This document shows positions 36,288 to 44,694 of a stretch of DNA of 64,000 nt, in pieces. The notes below the pieces were generated by a model. It did no database searches and was not told the DNA's origin. It worked only from the letters and a program-made list of their open reading frames with translations. The translations under genes were made by a program, and so were the position numbers. The first letter of the stretch is position 1. Every line of letters begins with the position of its first letter. Source of the DNA: JAKASV01 sp963754845 (GTDB lineage: Bacteria > Babelota > Babeliae > Babelales > Vermiphilaceae); contig CAVWHE010000001.1 in assembly GCA_963754845.1 (NCBI GenBank), positions 124,001 to 188,000 of the forward strand, read 5' to 3'.

Positions 36288-38339
36288 ATGAACAAAGCGC
36301 TGAAATTTGTGTGTCTGTCTGTTGCTCTAGGAGCTTTTGCTCCTCGGGTTCGCGTGGCACCGTGTTCCGCGGTTTTGCCGTATATCAGCATACGGTCGCA
36401 GGGCTTCAACGCTCCTCGTGATCAGGTTGGCTGGCAGGATCTTATTAATCGTTATGACACCGATTGTTTCAACGGTGTTTTTGCAATCACACCCGAGTAT
36501 ACACGTACTTTTAGACCATATCGTATAGCAAAGGCGCTCTTTGGCAGCGTCCTTCCAAGGGGAGGGTGTTCTCAAACACAAGTAGCAACGTTCAACGTTA
36601 TGGGCAGCAAGGTTGGCGCCGACGAAAATTCGACGTCATACCTGCGTGATCCCAATGCGCTCATGGCCGAGAATTTTTATCTACCAAGCGATTTTTCAAG
36701 CCAGGTTGTTATTGAACCGCGCATAGAGAATTTCCTTGTAGATTTCAGTCTTTTCTTCGGCCTTGACGAGTGGGCTCGGGGACTTTACTTTAGAATTCAC
36801 ACACCAATTTGCCACACACGTTGGGATGTCCACATGTGTGAAAATGTTGTTGCTCGCGGCAACCTTAATTATGACCCTGGATTTTTCACCGGAACGCTTA
36901 GTGGAAACATTCCCAACCGGTACGACCTTGCTCGCAGTTCTATGCTCGGACAATTTGAGGACTACATTGTTGACGGGCGTACTATAGGCGACGTCGCGTC
37001 TATCACCTGTGAAAGCCTTAATTACGCACGTGTACGCAAATGTCAGGCAGAAAAGACCCACCCAGCTGAGATTACGGCAGCTCTCGGTTGGAATTTTTGC
37101 TCAGATGAGTGCTACACCGTTGGCTTAAGTCTCAGAGCTGCTGCTCCAACAGGCAACACGCCACGTGCCCACTATCTTTTTGAACCCATCGTTGGCAATG
37201 GTCATCACTGGGAACTTGGCGGTGGTCTCAATGCGAGCTGGCGAGTGTGGTCAAGCAGCGACGAGTGCGACGACCTCAGTTTCTACCTTGATGCCAACGT
37301 AACCCATCTTTTTAAAGCGCGTCAGTGCCGCACCTTCGATCTTTGCGGTAAGCCACTGAGCCGTTATATGCTTGCCATGAAGTTTACAACGGGCGTTACG
37401 GGACTTGTCGCCGGTGATAATCCTCCGACGCCTGTTGCTCCGCAAGCACAGTTTGCGCGTGTGTATAGTCCCGTTGCAAACCTGACAACGATGCCTGTTG
37501 AAGTCAGCGCCGGGGTCCATGGCGACGTAGCACTCAAGCTTGCCTATTCCCACAGCAATTTCCAGTTTGATCTTGGATATGATTTCTGGGGTCGCAGCTG
37601 CGAAAAGATTTGCAAATGTGGCACTAACTGCGATGGAACGTTTGCCGAAAATACGTGGGCTCTCAAAGGCGATGCCTTTTCTTTCGGTTATGCGCGGGAG
37701 GCACCCTTCGGTGCCATTAAAAATCCTGGTATTCCCCTGTCGGCAACCGAAAGCAAGGCGACGATATGCAATGGAACAAACGGAGCTCCTAATATAGCCG
37801 ATACGAATGGGTTGTCGTGGAACCAAAATCGTGGAATTGACAACCCTCAGGTCGCCCATAATCCGAAGCAAGCCACCGGAGAACTTAATGACCTTTATTA
37901 CACACAGATCTCCGGAGAGGATGCGCCTCAGCAGGTTTATTCCTCGCTGCAGCCGGTCCTTATAAAGGCAACAGATATTGACATCGCGGGTGCCCAAGCA
38001 AGTGCCATGTCAAACAAGATTTACACGAACTTTGGCTACGTTTGGAAGGACCGTCACGAGTGGGTTCCCTTCCTTGGCATTGGTGCCGAGGTAGAATTTG
38101 GACGTCGCGATAGCAACAAAAATAACTGTAACAACGGTGTCTGTCAGACAACGTGTTCGTCGAAGATTGCTGCTGGCAGCTCGTGCGCAACATCGTTATC
38201 ATCGGTAAATGTCAACAACAATGGCTGCGGTAGCAAACGTGGTGATGGTCTCGGTCGTGGCGCGAATACATCATGCTGCAAGAGTTTTGCCATCTCGCAG
38301 TGGGGAGTTTGGCTTAAAGGTGGTGTTTCCTTCGAATAA
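36288..38339 (+). CDS. Surface (outer-membrane barrel-like) protein, array member 5
   Basis: 683 residues from ATG 36288; GGAGG lies 10 nt upstream. After the signal (MNKALKFVCLSVALGAFAP) the mature part starts AVLPYISIRSQGFNAPRDQVG. Blocks: TPEYTRTFRPYRIAKALF, MAENFYLPSDF, YLFEPIVGNGHHWELGGGL, THLFKARQCRTFDLCGKPLS, FDLGYDFWGRSCEKIC, LKGDAFSFGY, PLSATESKATIC, NQNRGIDNP. A seven-cysteine, Asn/Gly/Ser-rich insert of about 55 residues lies just before the last strand ISQWGVWLKGGVSFE. The central part is nearly the same as in member 3, suggesting recent duplication or gene conversion. Ended by the hairpin at 38372-38414. Confidence 0.82.
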   Translation: MNKALKFVCLSVALGAFAPRVRVAPCSAVLPYISIRSQGFNAPRDQVGWQDLINRYDTDCFNGVFAITPEYTRTFRPYRIAKALFGSVLPRGGCSQTQVATFNVMGSKVGADENSTSYLRDPNALMAENFYLPSDFSSQVVIEPRIENFLVDFSLFFGLDEWARGLYFRIHTPICHTRWDVHMCENVVARGNLNYDPGFFTGTLSGNIPNRYDLARSSMLGQFEDYIVDGRTIGDVASITCESLNYARVRKCQAEKTHPAEITAALGWNFCSDECYTVGLSLRAAAPTGNTPRAHYLFEPIVGNGHHWELGGGLNASWRVWSSSDECDDLSFYLDANVTHLFKARQCRTFDLCGKPLSRYMLAMKFTTGVTGLVAGDNPPTPVAPQAQFARVYSPVANLTTMPVEVSAGVHGDVALKLAYSHSNFQFDLGYDFWGRSCEKICKCGTNCDGTFAENTWALKGDAFSFGYAREAPFGAIKNPGIPLSATESKATICNGTNGAPNIADTNGLSWNQNRGIDNPQVAHNPKQATGELNDLYYTQISGEDAPQQVYSSLQPVLIKATDIDIAGAQASAMSNKIYTNFGYVWKDRHEWVPFLGIGAEVEFGRRDSNKNNCNNGVCQTTCSSKIAAGSSCATSLSSVNVNNNGCGSKRGDGLGRGANTSCCKSFAISQWGVWLKGGVSFE

Positions 38340-38371
38340 TTGTGCATAGAGTTTCGTCCTAGGACGCGTGG

Positions 38372-38416
38372 AAAGTGGCACGGGGGCGGTTGTAGTCGCT
38401 CTCGTGCCACTTTTAA
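38372..38416 (+). terminator. Hairpin terminator after array member 5
   Basis: AAAGTGGCACG (38372-38382) pairs perfectly with CGTGCCACTTT (38403-38413); TTAAG follows. The loop is 20 nt. The U-run is short. Confidence 0.6.
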
Positions 38417-38492
38417 GCAGAGCTTGTAAAAAATTGTACGGTGCGCTAGCGTGGTAGGGTTGATGGGTTTAGTTATGCAGGGTGAGAGTGCC

Positions 38493-40058
38493 ATGAGCCG
38501 AATTCATGTACCATCGCTTGCCGTCGTTTTTTTCTCGTCGTTGCTCCTGAGTATGTCCAATGTGAGGGCACGTGAGCTTTACGGCTCATCCGTGTATGGA
38601 GCACGGTCGCAGGGAACCAATGCAGCTCGCGACCTCGTGGGATTTTGTCGTTTTCTCGACAAGCCTTGCAACGAAGGCCTTGAGGGGGCGTTTTTCATAA
38701 CACCTTCGTACGGATGTTCCATGAGGCCCTATCGCATAGCAGGGTACTTTTTCAACACCGATATTCTTTCTGTTACGGGCAGCAAGGTTGCCCATCGTAG
38801 CAACGAAGCCTTCCTCGCCGATTATTTTGGACTTTCGCCGTCATTTGACAGCACGATCGCCATGAAGCCCTCAATAGAAAGTGCACTCCTCAATTGCGAG
38901 GCCTACGCATGCTGTGGCCGTTGGTACGCACGCGTTTATCTTCCCCTTGTGTCGACGCACTGGAGCTACGATTTCAACGAATGTACAGTAAATAACGGTA
39001 CCGATATGACATTTCCGGCCGGTTATATGGCCGGCAACACTACGCGAGCGCCGTTGACTTCGTTTATTGCTGCCATGCGCGGCCACACGGTGTTTGGTGA
39101 CGCCAGTGAAGGTCTTCTTGAATCCATTGTCAACGGGCCACGTAAGGCTTCGGGCCTCGCTGGTCTTTGCGGCGCCCTTGGATGCCACATTATACGTAAC
39201 CCATGCATGTATGTCGGTCTTTCCATTGTTGCTGCTGTGCCGACGGGCACAAGGATTCATGGTCCCTACTTTTTTCAGCCCGTCGTTGGCAATGGTCACC
39301 ATGGCGAATTAGGAATTGGCTTTGATGGCAGGGTTTTGGCTTGGGAAGTTGACGGATGTCGCTCCCTTTCGTTCTATGGCTCGGTACGCGCGACGCACCT
39401 TTTTGCCACAAGTGGGCGTCGATCGTTTGATTTTACAAAAAATGGCTTTGCTAGCCGCTACCTCCTCCTCAAAGAATTTGACACACGCGGATTTTACAAT
39501 GGCAAACTTGTGTCGGCAAGTACGATTACGACGTTGCCATGCACAGCTTGGTCTGCTTTACAGTGCGACATTGTCGCTATGATTGGCTATCTGTCGCGCG
39601 GACTTGAAATCGATGTCGGGTACAACGCGTGGATTCGAACACGCGAGCACGTACACATCCGTGGAAACATTCCCGACAATCGCTATGGCATAAAGGGAAT
39701 ACAAAATGTCACCAATGCCCTTGGCAACCCAAGCAACACAACACAAAGCACGGCAACTATTTATGGCAACCTTTTGACAGAAGAAAATCAGATTGCAACC
39801 GCTGATTCTACGAGCGTGTACATAAAAACAGCCGATTTGGACCCGTGTTCGGCGGCAGCAACGTCGGCATGTACTCAAAAGTTTTTCGCTCACGTTGCCT
39901 ATGCATGGACGTTATGGAACGGACGCATTGAACCTTATCTCGGCTGTGGTTCAGAAATAGAATTCGAGGGGATAGCCCCCGAAAGATACCGTCAGGCCAA
40001 CAAAAATGCCGTTGCTCAATGGGGAATTTGGCTCAAAGCTGGCGGTCTTTTCATGTAG
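38493..40058 (+). CDS. Surface (outer-membrane barrel-like) protein, array member 6 (short form)
   Basis: 521 residues from ATG 38493, with GGGTGAG 6 nt upstream; the frame is open from 38451. The signal is LAVVFFSSLLLSMSNVRA. The mature part begins ELYGSSVYGARSQGTNAARDLVGF. Shared blocks: TPSYGCSMRPYRIAGYF, AVPTGTRIHGPYFFQPVVG then NGHHGELGIG, THLFATSGRRSFDF, EIDVGYNAWIRTREHV and a last strand VAQWGIWLKAGGLFM. It lacks the cysteine insert and is 90-170 residues shorter than the others because loops are trimmed, so it shows the minimal core of the family. No terminator is evident before the next gene 64 bp downstream. Confidence 0.78.
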   Translation: MSRIHVPSLAVVFFSSLLLSMSNVRARELYGSSVYGARSQGTNAARDLVGFCRFLDKPCNEGLEGAFFITPSYGCSMRPYRIAGYFFNTDILSVTGSKVAHRSNEAFLADYFGLSPSFDSTIAMKPSIESALLNCEAYACCGRWYARVYLPLVSTHWSYDFNECTVNNGTDMTFPAGYMAGNTTRAPLTSFIAAMRGHTVFGDASEGLLESIVNGPRKASGLAGLCGALGCHIIRNPCMYVGLSIVAAVPTGTRIHGPYFFQPVVGNGHHGELGIGFDGRVLAWEVDGCRSLSFYGSVRATHLFATSGRRSFDFTKNGFASRYLLLKEFDTRGFYNGKLVSASTITTLPCTAWSALQCDIVAMIGYLSRGLEIDVGYNAWIRTREHVHIRGNIPDNRYGIKGIQNVTNALGNPSNTTQSTATIYGNLLTEENQIATADSTSVYIKTADLDPCSAAATSACTQKFFAHVAYAWTLWNGRIEPYLGCGSEIEFEGIAPERYRQANKNAVAQWGIWLKAGGLFM

Positions 40059-40122
40059 GAACGATATGGCCGACACGGTGGAGCGTGATAACTAACGTGG
40101 CGATGAAGTGAGGAGCGGTGCC

Positions 40123-40629
40123 ATGAAGGCTAAGTTTTTTATGCATTCGAAACAGGGAGTTGTCATGGGAAGAGCGTTTGTTGTGCGCGTAGTTGTTACG
40201 GTATGCTTTGCCACGGTAGGGGGTGCTCTTGGGCAGAGGCTTGGTGCCGTACCAGCCTATGAATTGCCCCGGCGCCATGTTCCTGAAACTATCGTTACTC
40301 ACACGGGGCAGCTTTTTACCATCACCCTTCCAGCACAGCCGTCGACGGGTTACACGTGGTATCTCGTGAGTCCCGTCACCGAAGATTTCGTCAAGCTTCT
40401 GGGCAAAACAACCATGCCCTGTCGCTGCATCGGCGGGCGTACGACGACAACGTTCACCTTTCAAGCCGACCACCCTGGGCATGAATTCATTCGCTTTGAG
40501 TATTCACGACCGTGGAGCTGGTCTTCTATTGACAGCAAGGCGTATCAAGTCGTCATACGATCGAGCCCCCGACACCAAGCGCAGCACCCTGTGACCTTGC
40601 CGGGCTCTTTACATGTAACACCTTTTTAA
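40123..40629 (+). CDS. Secreted chagasin-type (I42) cysteine protease inhibitor
   Basis: 168 residues from ATG 40123 (GAGGAG 7 nt upstream). A signal or anchor segment (residues ~15-36, GRAFVVRVVVTVCFATVGG) precedes an Ig-like domain. The three inhibitor loops are visible: PSTGYTW (residues 73-79, equal to the NPTTGY loop), a GGR-T-TFTF segment (104-113, matching the GxGG loop and its strand), and SRPW (128-131, the RPW loop). Chagasin-family proteins block papain-like cysteine proteases. Export suggests either defence against host cathepsins or control of the cell's own secreted proteases. The fold assignment is strong; the target is unknown. Confidence 0.82.
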   Translation: MKAKFFMHSKQGVVMGRAFVVRVVVTVCFATVGGALGQRLGAVPAYELPRRHVPETIVTHTGQLFTITLPAQPSTGYTWYLVSPVTEDFVKLLGKTTMPCRCIGGRTTTTFTFQADHPGHEFIRFEYSRPWSWSSIDSKAYQVVIRSSPRHQAQHPVTLPGSLHVTPF

Positions 40630-40769
40630 GATCGCGCTGAGCAGGCTCCAGTAAACGTGATGCACGGTGTGCGTATGATACCTTTGTTGTAGATGGTGCG
40701 TTTGTGTATCCTGAAAAGGAGATTGGTGTGAGTTAGCTTCCAGTGGGGCTTTAAAGAGAGAGGGTCGGT

Positions 40770-41753
40770 ATGACTATGTCTTTTCGTGCGCGTTTCTTTG
40801 TAATTGCAAGTTTCTTTTTTATCTCAATAAGAGGAGGTAGCGACCCGTCCGATGGCATCGTGGTTCAAGGAATAGCGCGTGAGTGGATCGCTTCGTATCT
40901 GGCACACAAAGACGGATCGCTTGCCGTAAACGCGCACGACCTCGCTGTCATTCTCAACGTTCTCTATTTTTCATACGCCCGATCGCGAGCGACGCTTGAC
41001 GTTCAAGAGCACTGTCTTTTCGTTCTTGAGCAGGTTTGGCACATCCTTCAAAACGTCATCCAAACCCGCCTCGATCCGGCACACGCCGCACCCTATTCTC
41101 CCGATCCTAGTACGGTTACGGAACTTGCTGATCTCCTTGAACTTCAAACACAGCACCGACGTGTAGGGCTTGCGTACGCGGTTGCCATTGACAAGGTTTT
41201 CAAAGGCGGGATCTTGACCGACAAAACCCTCATTGACGCACTCAACGAGGTGCGCGCTGGTGTTCGCGGCGCCATCACACACGCCCTTGCCGACGTGCGC
41301 GAGCACCTTGAACTTCTCATCAATGCTCGCGATGGTACCAACAATGATGCCGGTGCCGGCATCGCCAGCGCCAGCGTCGATGACATTGGCAATGATCTTG
41401 ATGCCACGTCTGACAAAGGACTCATCTTTGGCCAATACCTTGCATCGCTCCTCGGGCACCTGGCCGTCGATACGTTTGTTAAAGCAGATCGGCTCATCGT
41501 TGATGTAAGCCAGAATGGCTGGTATGCACTTTCGCGGGTGTTAGTGGCAGGCAACCACGTTTGGAAGGCCGTTGAAATGACACGCGTTCGCCTTTATTAC
41601 GCATATTACTCCTCAGTCTGGGCCTTTGCACAAACACAGGGCATTGAGCCAAGCACTGTGCACATGCTTTTCGACGAAAATGGTCTCATTGACGATGTTT
41701 TCGGTGCGCCCACGCTCCCCAATCCGGAAAATCTCAGTACTGATTTGCCATGA
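40770..41753 (+). CDS. Secreted helical protein, unknown family
   Basis: 327 residues from ATG 40770, with GAGAGGG 5 nt upstream. A signal peptide (MSFRARFFVIASFFFISIRGG) precedes a mainly alpha-helical mature protein with many Ala, Leu, Asp and Val, no cysteine except one in LDVQEHCLF, and a Gly/Asp/Asn-rich break near residue 205. No domain or catalytic motif is recognised. It is 87 bp upstream of prfB and may be co-transcribed with it. Confidence 0.72.
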   Translation: MTMSFRARFFVIASFFFISIRGGSDPSDGIVVQGIAREWIASYLAHKDGSLAVNAHDLAVILNVLYFSYARSRATLDVQEHCLFVLEQVWHILQNVIQTRLDPAHAAPYSPDPSTVTELADLLELQTQHRRVGLAYAVAIDKVFKGGILTDKTLIDALNEVRAGVRGAITHALADVREHLELLINARDGTNNDAGAGIASASVDDIGNDLDATSDKGLIFGQYLASLLGHLAVDTFVKADRLIVDVSQNGWYALSRVLVAGNHVWKAVEMTRVRLYYAYYSSVWAFAQTQGIEPSTVHMLFDENGLIDDVFGAPTLPNPENLSTDLP

Positions 41754-41840
41754 GGATCCGTTGTTTGTTGCGGCGTACCCCGGTATACTGGAGAACGTCC
41801 TGAAAAACGTCGTGTACATGGCATAGCATCAGGGGTTTTG

Positions 41841-42941
41841 ATGTTTAAAGACGAGCTTGAAGAGCAACTCAAAGGTGTTAGGCCCGATATTGCAGCCCTT
41901 GAAGCTTTTTGGGCCCAATCGGACCTTGAAAAGACGTTTCAGGAACTTTCGGCGCGCAGTCACCACGTTGATTTTTGGCGCGACCCAGACTCAACGAAGG
42001 TTCTTAAAGAGCTTCAGCGCGTCAGGCAGCTGCGTGAGCAGTATCTCAATGTCACCACGGCCCATCGCGAACTCGGTGAGCTTGTTGAGCTTTTTAAAGA
42101 TGATGAAGCAGAACTTGCCAGGATCAAAAATGACATCGCCGAATTTGCACGCGCCGCCAAAAAAACCAAATTGGCGTTTCTTCTTTCGGATGAACAGGAC
42201 GCGAGCAACTGCTTTGTGAGCATCAACGCCGGAGCCGGCGGTACCGAGTCTCAGGACTGGGCCGATATACTCCTGCGTATGTATCTGCGTTTTTGCGAAC
42301 GCTCGGGTTTTTCTGTTGATCTTGTTGATTATCAATCTGGCGAGGGAGCTGGCATCAAATCAGCCACGCTCTTTGTGCGCGGGAAAAATTGTTACGGCCT
42401 TTTAAAGAGCGAGCAGGGAATCCACCGGCTCGTACGCATCTCGCCCTTTGATGCCAACAAACGGCGACATACATCATTTTCAGCAGTGAGCGTCACACCC
42501 GAAGTCCCCGATGTTGAAATCGTTATTGATCCCAACGATCTACGCATCGATACGTATCGTTCGGGTGGTGCCGGCGGTCAACACGTTAATAAAACAGAAT
42601 CGGCCGTGCGTATAACACACACTAAGACCGGCATTGTTGTTCAGTGTCAAAACGAGCGCTCACAAGTTCAAAACAAAGAAACTGCGCTCAAAATGCTGAG
42701 GGCGAAGCTTGCGCTTCGTCAAAAAGAGGAGCAGAAGGAACAATCAGAGCGTGTCGAAAAAAAGAGCATCGAGTGGGGTTCGCAGATACGTTCGTATGTT
42801 TTATACCCCTATAAAATGGTTAAAGACCACCGCACCGAGTGCGAATCATCGCAACCTGACGAAGTTCTTGATGGGCAATTAACACCTTTTATTGAGGCAT
42901 ATCTTATTTGGTCGGCTGGTCGCGAAGGGGCAAATAGTTGA
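41841..42941 (+). CDS. prfB: Peptide chain release factor 2
   Basis: 366 residues from ATG 41841, with AGGGG 5 nt upstream; a TTG one codon earlier also fits. The stop-codon recognition tripeptide SPF (in VRISPFDANKRRH) marks RF2, which reads UGA and UAA. The peptidyl-hydrolysis loop is GGQ in RSGGAGGQHVNKTESAVRITH (outline). The frame is continuous from the start, with no in-frame UGA near codon 25, so the autoregulatory +1 frameshift found in many RF2 genes is absent. Confidence 0.96.
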   Translation: MFKDELEEQLKGVRPDIAALEAFWAQSDLEKTFQELSARSHHVDFWRDPDSTKVLKELQRVRQLREQYLNVTTAHRELGELVELFKDDEAELARIKNDIAEFARAAKKTKLAFLLSDEQDASNCFVSINAGAGGTESQDWADILLRMYLRFCERSGFSVDLVDYQSGEGAGIKSATLFVRGKNCYGLLKSEQGIHRLVRISPFDANKRRHTSFSAVSVTPEVPDVEIVIDPNDLRIDTYRSGGAGGQHVNKTESAVRITHTKTGIVVQCQNERSQVQNKETALKMLRAKLALRQKEEQKEQSERVEKKSIEWGSQIRSYVLYPYKMVKDHRTECESSQPDEVLDGQLTPFIEAYLIWSAGREGANS

Positions 42942-42964
42942 CAGAGGTGTCGTTTCTGTATAAT
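42938..42964 (+). promoter_or_regulatory. Near-consensus sigma-70 promoter
   Basis: TTGACA (42938-42943) and TATAAT (42959-42964) with a 15-bp spacer, two bases shorter than ideal. It lies at the end of prfB and would drive the WD40-protein gene at 43045. Confidence 0.6.
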
Positions 42965-43044
42965 TATTGCTCTGAAGTGGTCTTCGTGTGATCATTGCTC
43001 TGGTGGTAGCTCATAGGGTGTTTTAAGTCTATGCGAGGGTGGCG

Positions 43045-44694
43045 ATGAAAATAGTTGCGATTGTCTCGGCCTTACTTCTCCTGCCGCTTACAAGTCTGTC
43101 CCAATCTGAAACGTTTTTCCCCGTGCCGTGTGGCTCGTCTATACCGGCAAACTTGCAAATTAACAGCAATACCTTCTTCTTGACAGATACAAAGTCGTAC
43201 GGTTCTCCTGTTGAGTCGGTGGCATGGCTGTGCGATGTGTGTGGTACTTTTAACCCACAGTATCGCTACGCTGCTGTCGGAGGATCGGCACTAGCAGGGC
43301 AAACTGAATCCAGCACACAGCTGGTTGTTTACCAAGTTGACCTAGAAAAGGGTTCCTTAACTCCGTGGGCAACTAACTCAAAGAGCAGTAACGCCATTTT
43401 ATCCGTTTCATGGTGCTGCTTTAATGAAAGAGCTTACCTTGCAAGTGGTGATATCGATGGCCTTGTGACCGTCTATAACTTCGACCCTGCCGCCGACGAG
43501 ATCAATCGCCTCAAGGTTGTTGCGGTATACCAACGCCTCGCGCCATCTCAAGGAGCTACTGCCGCCGTGTATGCCGTCTCCTGGCTCAGCACAGTAACAC
43601 TGGGATCTACCACCGAGCTACCTTATTTGGCCGTGGGTGGTACAACCAGCAGCGAAAATACACAGATTGAGTTGCTCAGTTTCGATCCTAAAGTTACGGA
43701 GGGCGAGCCTCTTAGCCTTGTTGTGGGCCGTGTGTTTGGTGGCACGGTGCTTTCGCTCGATTGGTGTACGTGGAAAGGCCAAAGTTATTTGGCGGCAGGT
43801 GGCCGGCCGAACACGGCAGCGACGAATGGTGACGCCAACGTACGCATTTATCTTGCCAATCCTCCACTTCAGGAAGTTATCTCTAGAACGCCTGCAGATA
43901 ATGGGCTTGCGTTTGTGGCATCCGTGAGGTGGTGTGTGCCTTCTACCGGTGACCACATGTGTCTTGCCATTGGCGGTACGGCAGAGGGTCCTGACGACCC
44001 TAACGTCATTGTGGCCTGTGTTGCTGGAATCACCTGTAATTTTAAGAGTGTAAAGTTTTCTGTCAATGTTGGAGGCAATGCCCATGCGTTGAGCTGGGTT
44101 CCCGTGCATGCTTCGTGCGACAAGCCAGGTTCAGCCTTGGTTGAGTGCGAGGCTCTCTCTATCGGGATCACGGGAAGTGTCGGTGCAAACAACATTGTTA
44201 TCTATGGACGTAACCCAAATACGGGTGGCACTGATAAACTTGCAGGAACGATTTACGATACAAACATCTCCTCGCTTGCATGGTGTTCGTTTGGCGCGCC
44301 CTACCAATATCTCCTCGTTGGATCGCAACCGACCGCCGACACCGACATTTGCACACCCGGGCAGGAAGTTGCGCTCTACAAGGCTCTCTTGTGCTTCAGA
44401 CCGGCGGCATCCGCCGTTGTTGTTGAAACACCGTGTGTCGTCGGCGTACGAGAGTGTCATAAGTTCCCCTGCCAAGCCTATGTAGTTAATATCCTCTCGT
44501 GGCAACCAGTGACCGATGCTGTTGCATACAAAGTTTACGCTGATGCCGACAAAACAAAGCTTCTTGCAACGATATCCTCATCAGCTCCTCTTGTATTCCG
44601 TGATTTCTCTGCTTCACACCCAATGACGTATTACGTCGTTGCTATTGCAAGTTCGGGGGATGAAAGCGAGGAAGCCGCGGTCGTAACCCTTTAG
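43045..44694 (+). CDS. Secreted WD40-type seven-bladed propeller with C-terminal Fn3-like domain
   Basis: 549 residues from ATG 43045, with GAGGG 5 nt upstream. A signal peptide ends near SLSQS. Seven repeats with an S-x-x-W strand are visible in order: SVAWLCDVCG, SVSWCCFNER, AVSWLSTVTL, SLDWCTWKGQ, SVRWCVPSTG, ALSWVPVHAS, SLAWCSFGAP, each followed by an A-x-G-G or S-G-D turn and a V-x-V/I-Y strand. That count fits a closed seven-bladed propeller. The last ~95 residues (LSWQPVTDAVAYKVYADAD ... YYVVAI) look like a fibronectin type III fold. Such proteins bind other proteins or sugars; the target is unknown. The 3' end overlaps the opposite glycosyltransferase gene by 53 bp. Confidence 0.8.
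   Translation: MKIVAIVSALLLLPLTSLSQSETFFPVPCGSSIPANLQINSNTFFLTDTKSYGSPVESVAWLCDVCGTFNPQYRYAAVGGSALAGQTESSTQLVVYQVDLEKGSLTPWATNSKSSNAILSVSWCCFNERAYLASGDIDGLVTVYNFDPAADEINRLKVVAVYQRLAPSQGATAAVYAVSWLSTVTLGSTTELPYLAVGGTTSSENTQIELLSFDPKVTEGEPLSLVVGRVFGGTVLSLDWCTWKGQSYLAAGGRPNTAATNGDANVRIYLANPPLQEVISRTPADNGLAFVASVRWCVPSTGDHMCLAIGGTAEGPDDPNVIVACVAGITCNFKSVKFSVNVGGNAHALSWVPVHASCDKPGSALVECEALSIGITGSVGANNIVIYGRNPNTGGTDKLAGTIYDTNISSLAWCSFGAPYQYLLVGSQPTADTDICTPGQEVALYKALLCFRPAASAVVVETPCVVGVRECHKFPCQAYVVNILSWQPVTDAVAYKVYADADKTKLLATISSSAPLVFRDFSASHPMTYYVVAIASSGDESEEAAVVTL

Noticed and set aside
41841..42000. Programmed +1 frameshift in prfB
   Set aside because: The frame is continuous from the start with no in-frame UGA near codon 25.
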